Source: Prorocentrum cordatum (Eukaryota > Sar > Dinophyceae > Prorocentrales > Prorocentraceae). Taken from it: a DNA stretch of 64,000 nucleotides. The notes under the pieces were generated by a model that saw only the letters and a program-made list of their open reading frames with translations, ran no database searches and was not told where the DNA came from. Positions 47,190-58,943 of the stretch are shown piece after piece; position 1 is the first letter of the stretch; each line of letters opens with the position of its first letter. The stretch is taken from the NCBI GenBank assembly GCA_963575745.1, contig CAUYUJ010010435.1, forward strand, positions 1 through 64,000. The letters are read 5' to 3'. A program made the position numbers and the translations under genes.

Positions 47190-49950
47190 ATTGCGTATCG
47201 GCGAATAGCCCCCAATTGGCGCCCAGTAGCACCGAATGGTGCGCAATGTTAGCCAGCGCGGGCCCCACCAAGAACTGTGTTCCAGCAGGTGGTACGACCT
47301 GTGTGGTGCAGGATGTGCGGTGTCAGACCTGCGGCGCAAGCTATGTGCAATACAGGTGGTGCCATGTTTGTGGCGTGAACTACGTGGTGCAATCTAGGTG
47401 GTGTCATCTATGCGGTGCAATCCACTCTGCTGAATTTGAAGTCGTCATCTCCACTGCTCGCGCAAACATCCCACCCACCCACCCGCAACTTGGTTTGCAA
47501 AACCTCTTAAGACCGACAACGACGACACCGACGACAACGACTACGACGACACCGACGACGTCTTCGACGACTTCGACGACGACAACGACGCCGACGCCGA
47601 CGACGACGAAGACGACGACGACGCCAACGAATGCGACGACGAGGGAGGAGGAAGAACGACGACGGCGACAACGACGACAACGACGAGGGAGGAGGGAGGA
47701 CGGCGACGACGCGAACGACGAAGAAGGAGGAAGGACGGCGGCGCCGACGACGACAACGACGAGGGAGGAGGGAAGACGACGACGACAACGGACGACGACG
47801 ACGACGGCGACGAAATAGGAGGGACGACGACGAGACGCCGACGACGGACGACGACGACGACGAGGGAGGAGGAGGAAGGACGACCACGGCGACAACGACG
47901 ACGGAAACGACCACGACGCCAAAGATGACGACGACGACGAACACGAGGAAAGACAAAGGACGACGCAGGCGACGACGACGACGACGCGGGAGGAGGGAGG
48001 ACGGCGACGACGACGACGACGACGCAAGAGCGCGCGCGCACGCTTTTGTTGAAGATCCGTGTTGCGAAACCTTGTGTTTTTGTAAGTTTTTGGGACACAC
48101 GATTTTGAAATCCTTCCGAAACCGATGGGTTTTGAAGGTTTTCGGCATACGCGCGCGACGACGCGCGCGTCTGCACTTCGTCTTGTTTTTTGCAGAGGAT
48201 TCTCGCGACGGCACACGCGCAAGGGCGTTCGACAGATTTCGACATGCGCACGCGCGAAGCCCGTCTAATAGCATGTTGTGAAAATATTGAAAACCTCATG
48301 GTTTTGTTTGAAGATTTTCGAGAGTTCGCGCGGAAGCTTTTTTAGCAAATAAGTGTTGCGAAACCCTCTGTTTTTGTATGTTTTTTAGAAGCTCGATTGC
48401 GAAATCCTTCCGGCACCGAAGGTTCTTGAAGGATTTCGGCATGCGCGCGCGACGACGCGCGCGTGCGCACTTCGTCTCATTTTTTGCAAGGGATCCGCGA
48501 AACAGTGCTATGTTAGAACAAAAAATGTCACCGCATTTTTTTTTTTTATTTTTTTTGTATCAGGGGGGGACCCGGCCCCCCTGGGATAGTGTAAATTCAT
48601 ATTTCGGATGGACATGTGGTCAGAATCATATATAATTTACATACCCGAAAGGGAGAGTGATAACGCCGGGGGAGGGGGGGTATATCCTATTCTGTTTAGG
48701 AGAATACATGATACTACATGCAGTGGAATATGTCTGAGGTGAACTATGTGGTTCAAGCTGTCTTGTGCTATCCACGTGGTGGACTGCATCTGGTGCATCA
48801 TAAGTGGTGCCGTTCACCAACGCTCGATTTGAAGTTGTCCACTCCACTGCTCGCGCAAACATCCCACCCACCCACCCGCAACTTGATTTGCAAACCCCAT
48901 GCGGAAGCGATTGCGATGAATCGGTGGTGGTGGTTGGTGCATGTTAGCGGCCTCGCATGCTCGCGCGCGCAGCGGTCAGCTAGTTTGGCGCGAGCGACGC
49001 GAACGCGGTGGCGCTGACCGCTCGGCACATCCCAGCGGGCACTTCAGTGCGAGTCGGCGACTTGGGCGGACGCGGTGCTATGGCAATGTCGGCAAAGGTA
49101 GACACGATGATGATACTAGCGGTGTTGGCGACGATGTTGACAGCGACGACGGGGCAAATAGTGAGGGCGCCGATGCTGATCACGCCGACGACGATGACGG
49201 TTTCTTCGCGTTGGTGGTGAAGGTGTTGGGAAGAACTTGAAATGCGCGCACGGCAGACGCGCGAGAGTGGCCCACATGGTATTATTTGGGACGGACCGTG
49301 CCATCCCAGCGCGCGCGCAAGGGCGCCCGAACGATTTCGATGCGCGCGCGAGGCCCGTTCGGTAGCATTTTCTGAAATCGATGAACAACCATTGGTTTTC
49401 ATAATAATTCGCATCACAGCGCGCGCACGCTTGTGTTGAACATCCGTTTTGCGAAACCTTGTTTCTTTTGTTTGGATAATTGCTTAGGACACTCGATTTT
49501 GGCATCCGTGCGAAGCCGAGCGTCTTTAGAAAAGGATTCTGGCACGCGCGCGCGACGACGCGCGCGCCTGCACTACGTTTCATTTGTTGCAGCAGATTCT
49601 CGGGACGGCACGCGCGCAAGGGCGTTCGAACGATTTTGGCATGCGCGCGCGAAGCCCGTTTGGTAGCATGTTCTGATTTTTTGTTGAAAACATAATGGTT
49701 TTTGAAGAAATCGCAATGCGCGCCCGCACGCTTGTGTTGAAAATCCGTGTTGCGATTTTTGTGTTTAATCATGTTTTCTGGACACCCGATTTTGAAATCC
49801 TTCCGGAACCTAGCGTTTTTGAAAGAGTTCGGCATAGTGCGCGCGCATCGTTTTTTTTTGGATGGCGGGAGAAGTCGAAACCAGGCCTGGTCCGGGATGG
49901 GATGAAATCGTAGGGAAAATGAACGAAAGGTCACGATCATAGATGAGTTT
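47190..49950. repeat. 1.39-kb direct duplication with internal subrepeats
   Basis: CTCGCGCAAACATCCCACCC and CGCAACTTG occur near 47458 and 48852. GCGCGCGACGACGCGCGCG occurs near 48150 and 49548. Both pairs are about 1.39-1.40 kb apart. Inside each copy, a roughly 300-bp unit (CCGTGTTGCGAAACC, TTTTGAAATCCTTCCG, GGCATGCGCGCGCGA) is itself repeated. Nothing here is a convincing gene; a CxxCG-rich stretch at 47290-47430 is described among the findings. Confidence 0.8.
47505..48030. repeat. GAC/GACGACAAC triplet repeat
   Basis: About 520 bp of GAC, AAC and GAGGGAGGA triplets; poly-Thr, poly-Arg or poly-Asp frames are artefacts. Confidence 0.95.
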
Positions 49951-50094
49951 CCAACCGAAAGGCGTAACGGATAGCCCCGGGGGGGGGTGGGGGGTGGGGG
50001 TAGAATCGACTTTTTGGTTTAATGAGAGGAGAATATTTGCGGTGCCATGTAGGCTCTGCATTATGGGTCTTGCAATCGATGGGTGCGTATTGCA

Positions 50095-50560
50095 CACATA
50101 CTTGTATATATACATATTTGTGTATAGTTTGTGTATTTCAAAAACGGCCTTCGGCCCATCCCGCCACCGTGCGTGTGGTGTGGGTTTGGGGCATCTTGGA
50201 TGTTCGGTGGCATCTCGTCGAGGCTCTTCGGAGGCCTCTTCGAAACACTTGTCAGGTTTTGGTGGGCCTCTGTGGGAGGCCTCCTGGGCCTTCTTTGGGA
50301 CCTTCTGGGGCCTTTTGGGCGCTTTTCGGGGCGGAAAGCTCGGATTTTCGGTTCGTGATCCCCTTCGTTGGCCCCTGTTGGAACCGTTTTGGGGCCCTCT
50401 TGGGAGCCTCTGTGTCCGTCTTGGGGCGGTCATAAAAAGCATTCTGGAAAGTTTTGGAGCGTCCAGCGCTATAGAAAAGTGGAGAACCCCCAGAAACATG
50501 GAGAATCCTAAAGAATGTCAATGACCTCGGCCTCTCGTGGCCCTCTTGGGAGGGGTCTTG
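50095..50560. repeat. CTTGGG-type repeat, relative of 36361-36728
   Basis: A TATATACATA run, then CCCATCCCGCCACCGTG and GCCTCTTCGG/CTTCTGGGGCC words. Confidence 0.65.
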
Positions 50561-50875
50561 GGGTTCCGCCGCCCCGCCGCCGTCGCCCTCGCCGCCGCCG
50601 CCGTGGGTGTTGCCCTCGCCGCCGCCCGGCCCCCCCAAGAGCGGCGGGCGGAAAGCGGGCCCGTGCCGCGCCATGTCCGAGCCATGGCGCCCGCCTCGGC
50701 GACCCTCCGAGCGCGCCCCGCCGAGCGAGGCCCGCCTCCGCCCCGCCCCGCCCCGCGACCGACCGAGCGCGGGCAGGGAGTCTCAGAGGAGGAAGAGGTA
50801 ACCGCTCATTAAAGGTCTTCAGTTTGGGCCCATCCCCTCCAATTTTCTCGGCGGTAGATGGGACGGGTCCTAAAA
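50561..50875. other. Unassigned GC-rich spacer
   Basis: No recognised gene; open frames are compositional. Confidence 0.4.
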
Positions 50876-51230
50876 CCTCCTCCTCCTCCTCCACTTCCTC
50901 CCTCCTCCTCCTCCTCCTCCTCCTCATTCTCGTCCTCCTCCTTCCCCCCCCCTCCTCCTTCTCCTCCTCCGCCTCCTCCTCCCCTCCTCCTCCTCCTCCT
51001 CCCTCCTACTCCTACTCCTACTCTCCCCTCCTCCTCCTCCTTCTCCTCCCTCCTCCTCCTCCTCCTCCTCCTCCTCCTCCTCCCTCCTCCTCCTCCTCCT
51101 CCTCTCCTCCGCCTCCTCCTCCTCCTCCTCCTCCTCCTCTCCTCCTCCCCCTCCTCCTCCTCCCTCCTCCTCCTCCCTCCTGCCTCTTTCCTCCTCCCTT
51201 TTTCCCTCCTCCCTCCTCTATCCTCCTGCG
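50876..51230. repeat. (TCC)n tract
   Basis: About 355 bp of TCC with TACTCC and CCCC interruptions. Confidence 0.95.
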
Positions 51231-51536
51231 GCCGCGGAAAGACCCAAGTTTCAGGGTCACCGATGCGGCTACCTTTCCCTCGTGTCCGCCCTGTTGGGCC
51301 TCCTGGGAAGCCCTCCTCGCATCGACCAGATTCGCCTCGAGATCTTGGAGGACGTCTGGGGAGGAGCGGTGTCGGTGCCTCTCGGTTTACCCGGAGCCGG
51401 AGCCTGCTGCTCCCCATCCGGTCGACTCCCGCTCGGGTCGCCCTCGGAGCCGCCTCTCAGCGACCGCAGCCCGCAGCCCTGGTGTCGCTGCCTGTGGGCG
51501 GGGACTGCGCCTTCTCGTGTGAATTCTGTCTAACTC
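51231..51536. other. Unassigned spacer between TCC tracts
   Basis: About 300 bp; no recognised gene. Confidence 0.4.
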
Positions 51537-51655
51537 TTTCTCCTCCTCCTCTCCTCCTCCTCCTCCTCCTCCTCCTCCTCCTCCTCCTCCTCCTCCTCCT
51601 CCCTCTCCTCCTCCTCCTCCTCCTCCTCCTCCTCCTCCTCCTCCTCCTCCTCGCA
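51537..51655. repeat. (TCC)n tract
   Basis: About 120 bp, nearly pure TCC. Confidence 0.95.
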
Positions 51656-51840
51656 GCTCCTCCTCATGTTGATATGATGCATTTCCGCTGGGTTGCTCAA
51701 AGATGTGGTGTCACCGCAGGGTCCTCCAAAGTCACGGCGTCGGTGTATAGTCCATTGTTTGGACTCCTTGCAGGGTGCCACGATGACGACGAGTCAAAGG
51801 AGGGCAGTCGAAGAATGACAATGCATTGCATGTGCGTAAT

Positions 51841-51985
51841 TATTTGGAGTTTCACGCGGATTCCACGGATCCACGCAGCGCTCCCCACGGCAGCGCCTGC
51901 GTACCTCCCCTGGAGCTCTCCGCGCGCAAGGGACGGGGTCCAGCGCCGATCCAAGACCTCCCCGTGGACCTCCGAGAAACGGTGC
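51841..51985. mobile_element. Family B GC-rich hairpin element, copy 6
   Basis: The 3' half has CGCGCAAGGGACGGGGTCCAGC, GCGCCGATCCAAGA and CGTGGACCTCC, as in other copies. The left arm (GGAGTTTCACGCGGATTCCACGGATCC) is more diverged. Confidence 0.65.
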
Positions 51986-52292
51986 TCATGATGCAGCTCT
52001 GTTGTTCCTCTGAGCGGGGCGTCGGCCAGGACCTAGCCGTGGTTAGGCACGCGGGGTTGGTTGGGCCCGAGAAGCCTGAAGCTGCAACCAGTCTCCCTCC
52101 TCCTCCTCCTCCTCATCCTCCTCCTCCTCCTCCTCCTCCTCCTGGGGGGGTGCTCTGGAGGCCGCGGGGGCCTCCTTGAAAATTCCGGGGGCGCCTCGGG
52201 CCGGGGCCGCTTCTGGCAGCACCCGAGCAGTCGCGTTGCCACCCCCCGGGATCGCTGGAGACGGACCATTCAGGGGCGGGGGGGAGTTGGGA

Positions 52293-52513
52293 ACCCCCAA
52301 ACCGGGTGGTGAGATACCAGGTGGCGACCTGGAATCCCCAAAAAGGTCACCGCTGGGTTTGGGGACGCGGGGTCACCACCCGGTTTTGTGACTCCTGGAC
52401 CCACCAGTGTCCGGGACATCTTCGGAAAACCGCACGAGTCCCCAAACCGGGTGGTGACACCAAATCGCCCGAGACTCACCGCCAGGTGTTGTCACCACCA
52501 CGTTTGGGGACTA
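52293..52513. repeat. Nested inverted repeats of CCCCAAACCGGGTGGTGA
   Basis: The word occurs forward at about 52294 and 52441 and inverted at about 52375 (TCACCACCCGGTTTTG) and 52490 (TCACCACCACGTTTGGGGA). The segment 52438-52513 is a 76-bp unit with arms of about 25 bp (AGTCCCCAAAC / GTTTGGGGACT). Confidence 0.75.
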
Positions 52514-54051
52514 CCAAGGGAGGATCATGGTGGCTATTTTACCCCCCGATGCCTCCCAGCGGCTGCGCTTCGCCGAGGAGCGTTCCAAGGCCGCCGGAAG
52601 CCCGAGCTGGAGCTGTTACCCGAAAGCCACGGGTCGAGGACGGAGTCCTCCTGTCGGCGATCTCGGCTTCCTCCCAGGCTTCGGGGGCTTCCGCGAGGCC
52701 CCCGGAAGCCCCCAGGGGACAGGGACTTGGAGGGCCGGGGCGGGATCGAGAATGGAGGATCGATGATCGAGAGTGGGGAGAGTCGAGGTATCGAGAGGGT
52801 GTAGAGGGAGGAGGGAGGAGGAGCAGGGGGGGAGTCGAGGAGAAATTGATGAGATGAATATTTCGGGCAGGGAGGAGGAAAAGGAGGAGGAAGAGGAGGG
52901 AGGAGGGAGGACCGAGGATGGAAGAGGGATGAGGGAGGAGGGAGAAGGAGGAGGTCACGCGACGTACGCTGGAAGCGCCCGAGAATGTTGGCACCCGGGT
53001 CGCTAAAAGACTTTAAAAGTGTTTGCAACAATCATTCAAAACAGGGGACTCGAAATGATGGATGTGGGGACGGGTCGATGTGCGATGTGTGAGCTATTTG
53101 CCAGCGTACGCTGGGCAAGTCAGGCTTGCAGGCAGCAGTTAGTAGGAACGGCTAGCACGAACCTGCTTTGAGCTTTGCGGCAAAAAGGGCACGACAGGAA
53201 TCGAGGACTCCTCGCAGTGCCTCTCGGTACGGGGGCAGGGTCTGGAGCTGGCTGGAGGCCTGAGGTGGCACAGCACTGGCTGCGGCCAATAGAGATGGGG
53301 GGGACATAATCAGTTTTCCTTTTGGGGGGGGGCGGGGGAGACTTCGAGGGGGCTTCCTGTCGCCACGGCTGGGCGCGGCTCGACAAATTGGTGCGCTTGG
53401 GCCCGGGGAGGGGCCCGGGGACAGATGTTGGAGCGGCCAGCGAGCCTCGCCAGGTACAACAGTGTCGGTTGAGCAGGAGGAACCGGAGGACTTTTACGCC
53501 TGATTGCATGAAGTCTCTTGACATTGGGCCACGCGCGCTGTTGTTGCACATAGCATGCCATGCAGCACTGATTGCCGTGGACCGTGTAAGCGGCGTGTCG
53601 TGCCGCCCGCAGCCCGGGCGGCAGGCGCGTGCAAGGGGCCCCCGTGCAAGGGGCCCCCCCCTCCCCTGGCAAGAGGGGTGCGCTCGGCTCGCGGGGGGGG
53701 GTGGGCACGCAGAGCCTCGCGAGTGCTTCCGCAGGGGCCTCGGTGTGGCCAGAGATGGCAAGCGGCATCCAAGTCAGGCCAGCCACAGCTGGGGGATCTG
53801 TGGCCCTTGCCCCCCCCTGGGGGGACCCCTCGATTTCGGCGCCCCTCTCGAGAGATCGTCGATGCGATGGGTGCCCCCAGGGGGGTAGGGACCACGGCTG
53901 CCCCAGTCGTGGCTGGTCGGTGCCTCTGCCTGCAGAGAGATCGCTCACCACACGAGCCCAGTTGTCGGGAGAGGCAGTGCCCGACGTCGGGGGCGGGCCC
54001 CGAGAACAGCGCGGCAGCACCCCTTGTCCTGCACCTGGTCGGAGGCGCACG

Positions 54052-54053
<2 letters not shown>
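52514..54053. other. Unassigned sequence
   Basis: GA-rich at about 52870-52960, otherwise mixed. Open frames at 53120-53890 on both strands have no recognised domains. A (TCC)n run at 52095-52143 lies just outside this stretch. Confidence 0.35.

Positions 54054-54086
<33 letters not shown>
54054..54086. repeat. (TA)n run
   Basis: About 16 TA units. Confidence 0.97.
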
Positions 54087-54091
<5 letters not shown>

Positions 54092-54576
54092 TCTTAAAAA
54101 ATATTTGCTTATAAAACAAAAAAGCGAAGGGGAAATGGATTGCAACAGCGCCCCCCCCCCAAACCTCTCCTAAAACAGAGCGCCTCGCAGCACCTCAAGC
54201 TTTGACACGAGTCGGACAATTCCGCCAGGGGGTGGTCCATCGCGCCTCAACATAGGCCAGCGGGATCGACAACATCTGGAACTGTCCATTCCTCAAGCCG
54301 CAGTGGCACACGAGTCAGGAGGGCCAGAATCAGACAAAGCGGCTTGCAAGGATCAGGCCAACAATCCGCAAGCTCCTTTCGCAAGGTGAAACTGCGGCAG
54401 CAACTTCTGCACCGCACGGCGGAATTAGAGACGCGAGTCTCACGACCCGCATCCCTAAGCCGACAGCACCTCCGAGAGGCTAGTGGACTGGCCCTTCATA
54501 CGACTGGGGACAGGTTGACCAGCAGGAGACGCCGCAAAATCACATCAGGCGCACATGTATCGGCCTGCAGGGTCCG

Positions 54577-54951
54577 CTAAACATCAGAATCCGAGAGCTG
54601 CCCGCGGGCAGCAGCCTCGTCGGCAGAACAAACACAACAGCCGCCCTTTTCACGTGCATCTCGACAGGGTCTAAAACAATTGCTTTTGTGTTGGGCCTGG
54701 GTCGGGTGAGATGCCGCCCAGATCCAGTTAAGAGAGCCACCGCGCGAACACCTAACCTGATGAAACTCCACCCACAGTTCCAGCATACTATACCCAGACT
54801 TGAACGCCACGTTACGCTGGGAACTCTGCGCAATTTGAAGGTAATCACAGTCCTGTCGGCAGCATCCATTGGAATAGTGGGCCAACATAATGGCAGCGTA
54901 CATTTCTGAACGCGGTGCAGATTGTTTCGCCGTGTGCAAGGTGCCCATCAA
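54577..54951 (-). pseudogene. LINE RNase H fragment
   Basis: SEMYAAIMLAHYSNG (the AELxAx block), CRQDCDYLQIAQ (the TDC block), YSMLELWVEFHQV (the xADLW block) and IWAASHPTQAQH (the final VxxH block) occur in order. The preceding DGS-type block was not found in this frame. Confidence 0.65.
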
Positions 54952-55804
54952 GAGCCGATCAAATTGACCAGTCGCGCCTAAGTGGGCACAAGCCTTGTCG
55001 CATCTGTGTAAACGTCAGTCCGTATGCCCTCCCCCCGAGCCATCAATGCCCAAGACTCCTCCATCGATCCTACCTCCCCCCGCCAGACGGCCCCACTCCC
55101 AGACCAACTCCACAGGGGTTGGCACGTGAGCACGAGAATCAGTAAGCTCTGCAGGCCTCTGAATCAGAGTCACGGACGCTCAGGTAGAATCACACGACCA
55201 ATGGCGATGTTGAGGCGTCTCAAGCAGGGCGCCGCACCGCGGGCGCCTTTGCAGAGGTGGCAGAAACATATCTAGCATCCGTAATCCTGATCTCCGTCCA
55301 GTAGGCGCCGCTGTGGATGTTCCTCGGGATACCTAAGGCCTCGTTCTCACCATACTTATTCAACTTCCTCAAAGTCCTCCTGATTACGGTGAAGCCAACT
55401 TCCCCTTCCACTCCCTTCCCCATGTCTTGTAGTGAAGCTTGCTTCCAAGCCAACGCCGCGCACTCATTCACCAAGAGGGACCGGACCAGAGGCGGAAAGA
55501 AAAGTGAACGTCAGTCGTGCGCAGCATTTTTGTCCCAACGCGCCAGCACACTGGCGACACAAGATCCCAAGTCAAATCTTTCAGCACAGCCACTGTAGCC
55601 GCTCTCGGACCTCAAACGGCTTGCCAGCGGGACCGAGTCTCAGAGAATGCGTGGAACATCTTGTTCCAGGTCTTGGCTGTGAGGAGCCCTCGGTTGTGAT
55701 CTGGACTGTCCCCATCAACTCCAAACGCACCGAACTGTTCAACGTGCCACTTAAATTGGGGATCACCCGTGGCAGGACTCAGCAAACTGAAATACCGCTA
55801 TCGT

Positions 55805-56330
55805 TCAGGCTCCAGGGGCCCACCATCCTTGGCAGGTAGCCGCTTGGCCTCTCATGGTTTGGACCTGGGACGGCGTCGACCCGAGCACCCGGTGGCCCCG
55901 GGGACCCGCTGCCGACGCCTCGGGCCTGAAGGGCCGACTGGCCCTACCCACACTCTTGGAATGGCACGCAACCTTGCTGGCCTTTTTGCGAGCAACCTGT
56001 TGTCTGTTCTCCATCTGAGATGCAAGCCTGCGCCTGCCAGCAGTAATCATGGCCCCGAGATCTCGCACTTCCACCCGAGGCCGAGGCGGATGAACAAACC
56101 TTCCGCGACACGCTGTAATTGCTTACCTGAACACGCGAATGCACTCCTCTCGGATACCACCGTGCCAGCAGACTCGAGCTGACGACAAAGGTGCACGGCA
56201 GCAAGCGAGACATCATTCCAGATGCCGTGATGAGTACATTGCTGCGTTTGCGTTATTTCGTCCACGTACGCTCGAGCACGCACAGGCCGATATTGCACGT
56301 GAGCAAAATCGAGGAGATTATACAAATAAA
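55805..56330 (-). pseudogene. LINE RT motif C and thumb fragment
   Basis: VRARAYVDEITQT carries motif C as YVDE (56254-56271), with the second Asp replaced by Glu. It is followed by LCRQLESAGTVVSERSAFA. A frame change near 56060 leads into VRDLGAMITAGRRRLAS, the RDLG..RRR thumb pattern seen in the related LINE class. Confidence 0.7.
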
Positions 56331-56850
56331 CCTTCACGATGGCATAGATTGGGTACGCCCAGTAAGACTCCACAGCCAGTAGGGATAATGTCCGACACGA
56401 AGCCGCCCACCTCCAGGATCCTAGGAGGCCGCCCAGCTCCTTGCATCAAAATCTCAAGGAACATCAAGTGAGCAGGGCACTCCATTGTCAAGGCGAATCC
56501 GTCGAGGCGGACAGGATCAGACGTGTCAGAACATTTATTGAGGCCCCAGTACGGCCCCACTGACTTCAGACGATTATTCCTAGCAGCTTCGTGGCCATAC
56601 GCACGCATCATCGCAGCCTCCAGCGCCGACGAGCCTCTGGCAGCAGTGCCCCCCAAACATTGGACCTCTGCCACACTCATCGATGCCGCGCCCTCGCGCC
56701 TTGCAGCGGGTGCGGTGCGGTTCAAAACTGTGGCACTTGCACACGCGGGCCTCTCGGCGTCGACAGTTCTGGGCAACAGGACAATGTTACCTGGCATGTC
56801 GTGAGCCTGCCACATCAGCTTGCGCTCGCACTGGTCGAGGAGATCTGCAT
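56318..56850 (-). pseudogene. LINE RT fingers/palm fragment
   Basis: The frame that starts at 56974 contains NIVLLPRTVDAERPA (the usual xNxVxLLPKxxGxxRPI block), RGSSALEAAMMRAYGHEAA, the motif A region YWGLNKCSDTSDPVRL and a motif B-like VSDIIPTGCG. The motif A Asp is not in its usual place (GLNKCSD in place of DLSKFYD), so catalysis is unlikely. Residues 1-45 of that frame come from the G-rich border repeat and are probably not protein. Confidence 0.7.
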
Positions 56851-56974
56851 ATTTCAAATCTTTTAATAATCGACCCCCCAAAAAAGCCGGACCCCCCCTC
56901 CAAATGCGACCTGATATTCCAGACCCCCCTCTTCGACGGGGCGCCTTAGTCAACCAGACCCCCTTGAGCTCCAA

Positions 56975-57404
56975 TCCAAAGAGAGCGCCTCAATAGACCC
57001 GACCCCCCAGCTACAATTACTCACTGCGTGGAGCTCCCCATATGTGCATCTCATGTTTTATGTCATGCCGTGGCGAGCGTCTGTTCATGAGCGGTCGACT
57101 ACAATAGCGCGTCCACGTGGGCGACAGGGCCGACGAAGACGAGTGACCCCTAATGCGAGTGATTGCGTATGAGTCAGAGTGAGCTTTGAGTATGGTTGAA
57201 TGCGAGCCTCTTCCTCCTCATCCCCCCTCCTCAGCTGCCAGGCCTTCCCCTTTTCAGCCCGTGGTAGCTTTGGAGCTTCCCACGTGTGCATATGTTGTAG
57301 GATAGTTGGCAGTGGGATATGTAAGACGAGCGTTTGGCCACACAAAGCCATAAGTGCATGTCATGTTGGAGGATAGTGCCACGGTGAGCATTTATCTACC
57401 GTGC
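56975..57404. other. Unassigned sequence
   Basis: Contains the last CCGACCCCCC border words and GGATAGT(T/G)... repeats near 57300 and 57370. No gene was recognised. Confidence 0.4.
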
Positions 57405-58515
57405 AACCACCCCTGGCGGCTCCCCATAGGGGTGCTGCAACCAGCGCCCCGCTTGAGACATGAGTAAGTCCGACAGGCGTGGGGGAGAAAAGAGGAGGAG
57501 GGAGAAGAAAGAGTAGGAGGCGTCCAAGTAATAACAAGAACCCCATCAGGGGTGCTGAAACCAGCGCCCCGCCTGAGACATCCTCACAATCTGTTCTCCA
57601 AGCGAAGGATGTTGAGCCCAGAAACAAGCAAACCGCCTGAGACATCCCCACAAAATGGCCGCGAACGAGCCCGTGCAACCACCCCTGGCGGCTCCCCTTA
57701 GGGGTGCTGAAACCAGCGTCCCGCCTGAGACATCCTCACAATCTGCTCTCCAAGCGAAGGATGTTGAGCCCAGAAACAAGCAAACCGCCTGAGACATCCC
57801 CACAAAATGGCCGCGAACGAGCCCGTGCAACCACCCCTGGCGGCTCCCCTTAGGGGTGCTGAAACCAGCGCCCCGCCTGAGACATCCTCACAATCTGCTC
57901 CAAGCGAAGGATGTTGAGCCCGGAAACAGGCAAACCGCCTGAGACATCCCCACAAAATGGCCGCGAACGAGCCCGTGCAACCACCCCTGGCGGCTCCCCT
58001 TAGGGGTGCTGAAACCAGCGCCCCGCCTGAGACATCCTCACAATCTGCTCTCCAAGCGAAGGATGTTGAGCCCAGAAACAAGCAAACCGCCTGAGACATC
58101 CCCACAAAATGGCCGCGAACGAGCCCGTGCAACCACCCCTGGCGGCTCCCCTTAGGGGTGCTGAAACCAGCGCCCCGCCTGAGACATCCTCACAATCTGC
58201 TCTCCAAGCGAAGGATGTTGAGCCCAGAAACAAGCAAACCGCCTGAGACATCCCCACAAAATGGCCGCGAACGAACCCGTGCAACCACCCCTGGCGGCTC
58301 CCCTTAGGGGTGCTGAAACCAGCGCCCCGCCTGAGACATCCTCACAATCTGCTCTCCAAGCGAAGGATGTTGAGCCCAGAAACAAGCAAACCGCCTGAGA
58401 CATCCCCTACAAAATGGCCGCGAACGAGCCCGTGCAACCACTCCTGGCGGCTCCCCTTAGGGGTGCTGAAACCAGCGCCCCGCCTGAGACATCCTCACAA
58501 TCTGCTCTCCAAGCG
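57405..58515. repeat. 152-bp tandem array
   Basis: Markers GGGGTGCTGA lie at 57549, 57701, 57853, 58003, 58155, 58307 and 58460 (steps 152, 152, 150, 152, 152 and 153), with a separate partial unit at 57405-57455. Units are nearly identical, so the array is young or homogenised. The period is not a multiple of three, yet the minus strand stays open for up to 144 codons; this is not taken as a gene. Confidence 0.98.
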
Positions 58516-58516
58516 T

Positions 58517-58731
58517 ACTGTGTATGAGTAAGTATGGGTATGAGTGAGTCTGTGTATGAGTACGTATGGGTATGAGTAAGTCTGTGTATGAGTACGTCTG
58601 TGTATGAGTATGTCTGAGTGTGAGTAAGTCTGAGTATAAGTAGGTCTGAGTATGAGTACGTCTGAGTATGAGTAAGTCTGTGTATGAGTAAGTCTGAGTA
58701 TGAGCAGGTCTGAGTATGAGTAAGTCCGACA
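58517..58731. repeat. 16-bp GTCTGAGTATGAGTAC array
   Basis: About 13 units with T/A and C/A variants. The following 58716-58806 (GAGTAAGTCCGACAGG to AATAACAAGAACCCCATC) repeats 57461-57546, so the two arrays share a flank. Confidence 0.93.
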
Positions 58732-58943
58732 GGAGGGGAGGAGAAAAGAGGAGGAGGAAGAAGGAAAGGGAGTAGGAGGCGTCCAAGTAATAACAAGAAC
58801 CCCATCTTAGGATATGGGGAAAAAGAGGCGCCGTAAGAGACCGGACCCGGGGGACGATTCACGAGGGATTTGGAGTAGACCCCGACAGCAGCCCCAGGGC
58901 GAGAGACCGGGAGGCAGAGCCCGGCAGTCGGCCCCCGTGGCTT

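Larger units (their letters stand above)
54180..56974 (-). mobile_element. Decayed minus-strand LINE fragment (RT, RNase H, tail)
   Basis: In minus-strand order it carries RT fingers and palm (56974-56318), RT motif C and thumb (56373-55805), post-RT sequence (55475-55220, GVEGEVGFTVIRRTLRKLNK), RNase H (54951-54577) and a possible Cys-containing tail (CHCGLRNG, near 54300). Reading moves through several frames, so it is an old pseudogene. The 5' border is a run of GGGGGGTC(T/C)GG words (56870-57015 on this strand as CCCCCC). Confidence 0.75.

Noticed and set aside
53120-53890. Overlapping 188- to 213-codon frames on both strands
   Set aside because: No domain, no repeat structure and equal openness on both strands; compositional.
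57549-58403. Minus-strand frames of 80-144 codons in the 152-bp array
   Set aside because: The 152-bp period shifts frame each unit, and the same peptide appears from every frame; no start context or non-array continuation.
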